Origin: Xanthoparmelia taractica | Taxonomy: Eukaryota; Ascomycota; Lecanoromycetes; Lecanorales; Parmeliaceae | Reading direction: 5' to 3' | DNA: 64,000 nucleotides | NCBI GenBank assembly: GCA_033085395.1 | Contig: JANQBS010000159.1 | Span: 1 to 64,000 of the forward strand | Shown here: positions 58,351 to 64,000 of the stretch, one piece after another | Layout: the number at the start of each line of letters is the position of its first letter | How positions within the stretch are numbered: the stretch's first letter is position 1 | Program-made: the position numbers and the translations under genes | The notes under the pieces: generated by a model | What the model was told of the DNA's origin: nothing | What the model saw: only the letters and a program-made list of their open reading frames with translations | Databases searched by the model: none

Positions 58351-58921
58351 TCAAGTCTCTAAATTGATGCTCTTCCCAAATCTAGCGTACAATTGAACCT
58401 TCAATTCCTCCATCTCTTCGCGCACAGCGCGCAGTTTTTCCTCCACTGCTGACACAGACTCCTCAATCTTTTCTGTGGACGAGGCGAGCATCTCCTGCAC
58501 CTCCGGGAGCGGCAACGACATAAAAGTATCACCGATCTTATATCTTTAAGCGGTTTAGCGTAGGAAAAATATAAGGGATCTCTGCGCACAACATACGGGA
58601 TTTTGTCGTCCTCATCCGCGAGCTCCAACTCGTTTGACAGCTCCTCAAGATCCTCTTTGTCCTTCTACAGCTTTTGTCGTTAACGCTGATGCTGCTGATA
58701 AGCAACGGTGAGATCATACAGCTTTGCTCTTTAGCTCATCTTCCAAAATCGTCTCACGTTGGTGTAACCTGCTGAACTTGTTGATCTTGTCCTGGTCTTC
58801 TCGCCTAACCTCAAGTTCGTCCTTTCCCACAGCCGCTTCGTCCTCTTTTGAGAGCTCAAGCTTTATCAGTATGGCTGCCTTTCTGATCCGATTGCTTCAT
58901 ACGTACCATTCGTCGCTGCAT
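58351..58921 (-). CDS. PFD4: Prefoldin subunit 4
   Basis: Four short exons: 58921-58907, 58860-58720, 58664-58590 and 58536-58351, giving 138 residues, which is normal for the family. The first coding exon is only 15 bases (MQRRM). The introns are 46, 55 and 53 bp with GT-AG ends, all in phase 0. The protein has the two coiled-coil helices of a beta-type prefoldin: KINKFSRLHQRETILEDEL and LEELSNELELADEDDKIPY, then the IGDTFMSLPLPEVQEML hairpin, then EEKLRAVREEMEELKVQLYARFGKSINLET, the family's typical C-terminus. Prefoldin is a six-subunit cytosolic chaperone that hands unfolded actin and tubulin to the CCT chaperonin. The splice at IPYV-IGDTF uses a GTGCGC donor; a donor two codons earlier would drop conserved residues. 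It is divergent from the permease gene across 700 bp. Confidence 0.88.
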
Positions 58922-59621
58922 GGTTCTATTGAATGAACCAGTATCCTGACCCTCGATAGGGACAACTAAAAGTCTAGCGATCTCGGGTGTCTACGAAAGG
59001 CGGGACTGGGACGGTAGAGCAAAGGAGAAGTTCTCTAGCTGCCTGACCATGAACGATATGGCTATGCACTATATTGCTCACTGGTCTGCCGCAGAAAGAG
59101 ATTGGAGCTTTCGGAAGCTGGAATCCTATAGGAAGGAAGGTGAAGCGAGACCACTGAGCGCTTCTTTATTGCGTAAGCCGGTGACGAAGCGGAAAGCCTC
59201 CGCCCGTCGGTTGATACTGTTGTACAATCGATAACATTAAGGGACTCGACTCTTATAATTACCCTTTCAATCACTGCCGCACTTGCTCTTCATGACAGGG
59301 CGGCTGAAAAAGTGACCGCGATTGTTTTGTTGGTGCTGGGTGCACAATCTAGACATCTCGCAGGAGCGAACTGACGCTGCATTAGCGTTGCATGCTTATC
59401 ATAACTGTTATCGCCGAATTGTTCTCCAATAGAACTTCGCCATTTGACCCTTTTCTCGCAATGGCGTTGTATTAATTATTAAGGCGAGTAAGCGTGATCG
59501 GAGATGGCGGAGAGTATCAGACGGTCGGAGGTGGGGCGAGGAAAATATCGAGATTGCTTTTCCTGATCTCGTGTCTTCCCTTTCTGCTTGCATTTCCTGC
59601 ATCTCCTTGTACTTCGAAAAC
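58922..59621. other. Shared upstream region of the prefoldin and permease genes
   Basis: 700 bp between two divergent start codons. It presumably holds both promoters. I saw no clear TATA or operator-like element. Frames within it (59049-59234, 59494 onward) are untranslated leader or chance. Confidence 0.5.
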
Positions 59622-61748
59622 ATGGCGATTCATAACGAGGAGCCGAAGGCTTCCACAACGTCAGCATCGAATTCTGGTCTGGCAAGTGAGGATGACGCCG
59701 CGGTTTTGGGTAGGTCAATCTATTAGGGAAAACAAGAACAAATGCCTGATACGAGACTCAGCAAAACTTGGGTACAAGCAAGAGTTGCGGCGCAACTTTA
59801 CTATGATCGAAGTCTTTGGTATTGCCTTTAGTATCATGGGACTCTTGCCATCCATTGCTTCGACGCTGGCATACTCCATTCCTGCTGGTCCTGTGGGAAT
59901 GGTCTGGGTTAGTGAAGTAAAGGCAGTCTTATGACACGAACCTGACATTGACATATACAAGGGATGGTTTTTGGCTTCAGGTTTAATCTTCGTGGTTGGC
60001 CTCGCTATGGCACGATTTCCGCATTCAATCCAATGCCGTTAATTGTATTGATATTTTCAAGGCTGATCTTGGGTCCGCCATGCCTACATCCGGAGGCTTA
60101 TACTGGTGGACGCATTTCTTCTCTCCACCCAAGACACGTAACCCGCTCTGCTTTCTCGTCGGATACAGCAACACGCTAGGCCTAGTAAGCGGCTTCTGCT
60201 CGATTGATTGTGAAGATTATGGATTCGAATCTGCTTCTAAAGCTCTGGCTAATGACTAATAGACGCCTTTGCCCTCATGCTACTCTCCGTCGTCGTGATC
60301 GCCCGGGATGGCAATTGGACTCCATCCAACGGGGTCATCTATGCCACATTCCTGGCTTGTCTGCTCTGTCATGGGGTTCTTGCTTCCACAATGTCCAAAA
60401 TTATGGGGAAGCTGCAGACTGTCTTCGTGGTTGCAAATTTTATTTTGATATTCGCAACCATCATAGCTCTGCCAATAGGAGCACGGCATACACGCAATGA
60501 CGGCCATTACATTTTCGCGCAGACAGAAAACTCAACGACATGGCCAACCGGATGGGCCTTTATGCTAGCTTGGCTTAGCCCTATATGGACCATTGGGGGC
60601 TTCGATTCTTGTGTACATATCAGCGAGGAAGCAGCTAACGCGACAAAGGCTGTTGTACGTTCAAAGATGTTTCTCAAATTTAGAGTGATTGACGCTGACA
60701 TGATCATAATAGCCTTTTGGCATTCTGATGGCTATTGGATCATGCTGGTTTTTCGGCTTTATCATTGTCATCGTGCTCGCTGCATGTATGAGCCCCGATT
60801 TAAGCTCGATCACTGGCTCGAAGTTTGGCCAGCCCATGGCACAGGCAAGTCAACCTTTCATGCCCATTTCTGGCCTAGTACATTGACCAAGACGATCAGA
60901 TCTACTTTGACGCGATAGGCAAACATGGCACCCTCGGCCTAATGTCCTTACTCTTTATCGTCCAGTTCCTCATGGGCCTCTCCGCTCTCGTCGCCGCCTC
61001 CCGCCAAGCCTGGGCTTTCTCCCGTGACGGCGCACTCCCATTCTCCCGCTTCTTCCGTCCCATCTCCCAAAAATTCGGCTATATCCCCCTCCGCACGATC
61101 TGGGGTTGTGTCCTTGTAGCAGCCATCTTGGGTCTACTTTCGCTCATCGCACCCGCGGCTGCGCAGGCGCTCTTCTCGCTGGCAGTGGCGGGCAACAATC
61201 TCGCTTGGGGTACACCCATTTTCGCGAGGGTGGTTTGGGGCCAGAAGAAGTTTAAGCCGGGGCCCTTCTACACGGGGGATAGACTATCGGTCCCGATCGC
61301 TTGGGTGGCTCTTGTGTTTTTGGTCTTCGGGACACTCTTGTCCATGTTTCCGGTCGAGGGCCCGAATCCTACCCGTAGGTCTTCCCCCCCCCCTTCTGAG
61401 ATCTGACATCTCCTCTCCTCTCTTCCCTGTCCCTCCTCCACCCGGCCCAATCCCAAATTTCCTGAATTCCACATACTAACATCATACTCCACTTCCCCCC
61501 CAACAGCCCAAAACATGAACTACACCGTCGTCATCAACTCGGCCGTCTGGTTCGGCGCCTTGGCCTACTACTACATTGACGCGCGGAAATGGTTCACGGG
61601 GCCGAAAATCACGGTCGATGCGGACGACTTGACCGAGGCGCAGCAGCAAGCTATCAAGGAGGATGGGCTTGACGTTGAGGGGCTGGAGGACATGGTGGGG
61701 AAGGGTGGCGGGGGCATTGGAAGTGGTAGTGATGCTAAGGTGTTGTGA
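59622..61748 (+). CDS. Amino acid/choline permease (GABA permease-like, APC family)
   Basis: Eight exons: 59622-59709, 59762-59907, 59962-60009, 60062-60209, 60263-60654, 60713-60844, 60900-61374 and 61507-61748, giving 556 residues. Frame continuity holds across all seven introns and restores family motifs: AKLGYKQELRRNFTMIEVFG, GMVWGWFLASGL, GLAMADLGSAMPTSGGLYWW, AVPFGILMAIGSCWFFGF, MAQIYFDAIGKHG, NPTPQNMNYTVVINSAVW. Two introns have GC instead of GT donors: 60010-60061 (GCACGA) and 60845-60899 (CAG/GCAAGT, the classic GC-AG consensus). The others are GT-AG. Twelve membrane helices are expected. The closest named relatives are yeast Hnm1 (choline) and Uga4 (GABA). The substrate cannot be told from sequence; uptake at the plasma membrane or vacuole is likely. 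The C-terminal tail ends in a Gly-rich piece (GKGGGGIGSGSDAKVL). Confidence 0.87.
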
Positions 61749-62634
61749 GTTTGGCGGTTTTTTACGGGTAGGGCAAGTTGGTTATTTGTGGGTTGGGCGG
61801 TAGGGGTCATGGCTTGGGAGGACCTTTTTTTCGAATTGTTTCGAACTTTTTTATGTATTCTTTCCCCCCCCCCCCCCCAACCCCATTTGTTTTTGAGTCG
61901 CGACGTCCAAGTACATACCTCTAGGATCCCGATGTTTAAACAGTGGCTCGAATATGCAGTGAGCAGCGGTTCACATTGACGATGCTCTATTAATGTATCT
62001 GGTGCACCAAGGAAAATCCAGTGACATTGAATTTGCTGCTCTATTGATGAATACAGGCTACCATCGGAATCCTTGGCCCTCTATAAGTATTGCACGGGTC
62101 ACGCAGAGATCTGACCATGCACTCTCGAATCCGCTTGCGCATCCCACTCGCCTTTCACACCGCCGACTAAAGCGGCCGAACTATTCAGATTATGTGCACA
62201 ATGTGTTTGAATCCGTTGAGTTAGGCTTTGTCTTCTCGCTATTTCAGAACACGATAGTATCGTCAGCTCGGGCTTGCCATTCCCAAAGGTTCTGCTTATC
62301 CTTTGACGGATGTTGAATGAAAAAATCTCGACTTGTGTATCCTTAAGCCTCTATCTACCAAGATCATAATGACAGGATGCAACTCTTTCAACTTTGGGTT
62401 CCGCATTATATGTAGCTCGTACATATATTCCGTCCGTGCTAAGACGTATTTCTAGACCAAGCTCTGGGTGGAATTGGACATTGTTCCATTCCTTCTGAAT
62501 TATCTCTGGACAATCCATCCTTACCTTACCATCGACTTCAACAACATAGGGTACGCTGAAATCTCACGATGCCACCGCTATTCTTTCCAAACTCTCCCCA
62601 AACATCCCCGCATACGGCTTTCTCATTCGTCTGA
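61749..62634. other. Intergenic with a 15-base poly-C run
   Basis: Holds the permease 3' region and a C15 run at 61864-61878. Frames at 61993-62316 and 62468-62668 show nothing recognisable. The 3' end of the broken minus-strand gene borders it at 62635. Confidence 0.5.
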
Positions 62635-63570
62635 TCAAGTCTTCTTCCCGAAAAATTTGTCCACATAATCATCGCTATAGGCGTTACCAAATACAGCCCG
62701 ACCATCCTTTGCCTTGATCTTCTTATACCGATGTTTCTTCGAGCGTTCATTTCCGTGCTTACTTTCGCCAATATCACCTGCATGCATATTAACGCTTCCA
62801 GAAAAAGAGATCGATTCGTAGAGGTGGCCTGTCATTTTCTGGGAACCATCGTTCGTGTGAATGAGGTTGTCCTTCGGATAGACTACCGCAATGAGCCCTT
62901 CTGGGGCTTCTGTCAGCATGTTTTTCGAGTTTTCTGATCGGGGTAGGCTCTATTGACCTGCTGGGGGTGTGTCTCCTTTTGCGTCTGGCTGTTCCTTGTT
63001 GGTGATTGGGTGTCGTCGTTCTACACCTCTATCTTCGCTGCCTGAAATTATGGCCACGGAAGACTCGTTGACCGACGACGAGGGCATATTTTCCATGGCC
63101 GCTTTCGCCTTGACCGAGGCCTTCTTTTGCTGGTGCGGCATCTCTATTTGAGCAGCTAAGCATATTAGTAAGTGAATATCTACATTCTCCGATGCATGAA
63201 TACCTTGCGTGCACGATGATGGTTCAGTAAGCTCGTTATATATTCTGGCCGACAATTCGGTATTTGTCTCTGCAATGCTTAGCAGCAGTGCACTTTTGTC
63301 CTTCTCTAGGTCGATGAAGACTTCAAGGATGCGATGCTCTTTAATATATTTGATAAAAGCCTTGAGATACTTCTTGATTGGTGGTCCCGTCTCACGAGCT
63401 CCCAATCTCTCAAGGAGGAGTCCAAGGACTTATACTCTTACAATAATTGCTTCTAAATACTCTTTTTTACTTGATGTACTCAATGCAGAACTTTTATGTA
63501 GCATTTGAACGGCGGTAGAAAGTCGTTCGAGTTGTCTAATTCGTTCATATGTCAAAGGCCCCCTTTGAAT
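62635..63570 (-). pseudogene. Broken fungal HeLo/NLR-associated-type gene
   Basis: One minus-strand frame is open from 63570 to 62635 apart from two stop codons, TAA at 63430-63432 and TAG at 62950-62952, both explainable as CAA/CAG changes. At 63570 the frame is preceded by TTTGTAG, which could be a splice acceptor, so a 5' exon may lie further right. The N-terminal part is helical (QLERLSTAVQMLHKSSAL, KKYLKAFIKYIKEHRILEVF, SALLLSIAETNTELSARIY), like the N-terminal helical domains of fungal STAND/HeLo-type proteins. The end has HLYESISFSGSVNMHAGDIG and then HRYKKIKAKDGRAVFGNAY, resembling the H-x-Y...I-x-A-x-D...GN-x-Y motif of HET-s-related amyloid signalling sequences. This last assignment is an inference. 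A short intron across each stop is not possible (distances are 24-43 bases). The gene may still be intact if these are strain-specific stops. Confidence 0.5.
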
Positions 63571-64000
63571 CTACAAAGCGATAAGCTTGACGTCAGAGCT
63601 AAACAGTCAAGCACAGTACACTGCATATCGGCTATTTATTGATTAGTGATAAGTGGTTAGGAAGAATGCGGGGCTTTTCAACCTTGCGCCGGAGATGTAT
63701 GCCTGGGGTGTGGGATCTGCGGATTCAAAGTCGCTGACCAAAGCCTAGTGCAGCAGCAGCCCTGCCGCCCCAATAATAAGAGAATGAGAAGTCACCAATG
63801 GTAATGGGGGCAAAAAGCGACTTGACACCTGTCAAACGGGCGAATACGATGCTCTTCCTCTTTCGAGGAACCGACACAGCTGAAAACTACGCCCACGTAC
63901 TTGTTGACTGTAGTCGTTCAAGCACAACTCGTCTCCTATTGGTCGAAGTCCTTTCCCAAAACGCCGAGGGTGATGAAAAGTAAGAAAGTGTCTTAACCAC
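63571..64000. other. Right edge of window
   Basis: A 61-codon plus-strand frame (63798-63983, ...SQNAEGDEK) ends at GAAAAG-TAAG, which could be a GTAAGA donor of a first exon running off the window. There is no family evidence, so I do not call a gene. The 5' part of the broken minus-strand gene may also lie here. Confidence 0.3.

Noticed and set aside
63798..63983. 61-codon plus-strand frame at the window edge
   Set aside because: It could be a first exon with a GTAAGA donor, but there is no recognisable motif and the continuation is outside the window.

Overview
The window looks like a chromosome segment of a filamentous ascomycete (Pezizomycotina). The genes have short spliceosomal introns (about 50-60 bases, GT-AG with some GC-AG, CTRAY-like branch sites). 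They encode typical mould proteins: a HET-domain protein, a GH125 alpha-mannosidase, a GNS1/SUR4 elongase, a DHA1 drug transporter and a choline/GABA-type permease. The large AT-rich blocks have almost no CpA/TpG dinucleotides but keep CpG, which is the signature of repeat-induced point mutation (RIP). The species cannot be named from this sequence alone.

Layout. From 1 to about 44,000 the DNA is a RIP-degraded transposon cemetery, broken by one gene island (about 11.2-16.7 kb). The cemetery holds: two copies of one Ty3/gypsy chromovirus (816-7847 and 34034-41461, both minus strand, each with a clear 5-bp target duplication); a Ty1/copia relic on the plus strand (about 9.6-10.6 kb); a LINE (Tad/I-like) on the plus strand (about 18-23.3 kb); a complete but dead Ty1/copia element (23354-28794, minus strand) inserted in that LINE with a 5-bp duplication; a tyrosine-recombinase-type (DIRS/Ngaro/PAT-like) retroelement recognised by split direct repeats and its RT/RNase H (28960-33563, minus strand); and several short TIR elements, some nested in others. 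The island carries a multi-pass membrane protein gene, a nonsense-riddled pseudogene and a HET-domain gene.

A Mutator-like DNA transposon (44018-46644) with 80-bp terminal inverted repeats and a perfect 8-bp target duplication sits at the border between the AT-rich block and the gene-rich block. From 46,650 to the end the sequence is ordinary euchromatin: a secreted GH125 mannosidase (+), an ELO-type fatty-acid elongase with an unusual repetitive tail (-), a BCS1-like AAA ATPase (-), a DHA1 MFS transporter (-), a four-exon prefoldin subunit 4 (-), an eight-exon amino acid/choline permease (+) and a broken gene at the right edge (-). Prefoldin and the permease are divergently transcribed from a 700-bp shared upstream region. 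These genes do not form an obvious pathway cluster.

Most striking observations: the split-direct-repeat YR retroelement; the copia primer-binding site that matches the tRNA-Met anticodon arm; a small TIR element that appears to have landed in a Ty3 copy after RIP; the elongase tail with 22-residue LEA/apolipoprotein-like repeats followed by five 12-residue SESPKKTDP repeats; and two GC-AG introns in one permease gene. Exon boundaries below were derived by eye from reading-frame continuity, splice signals and family motifs.
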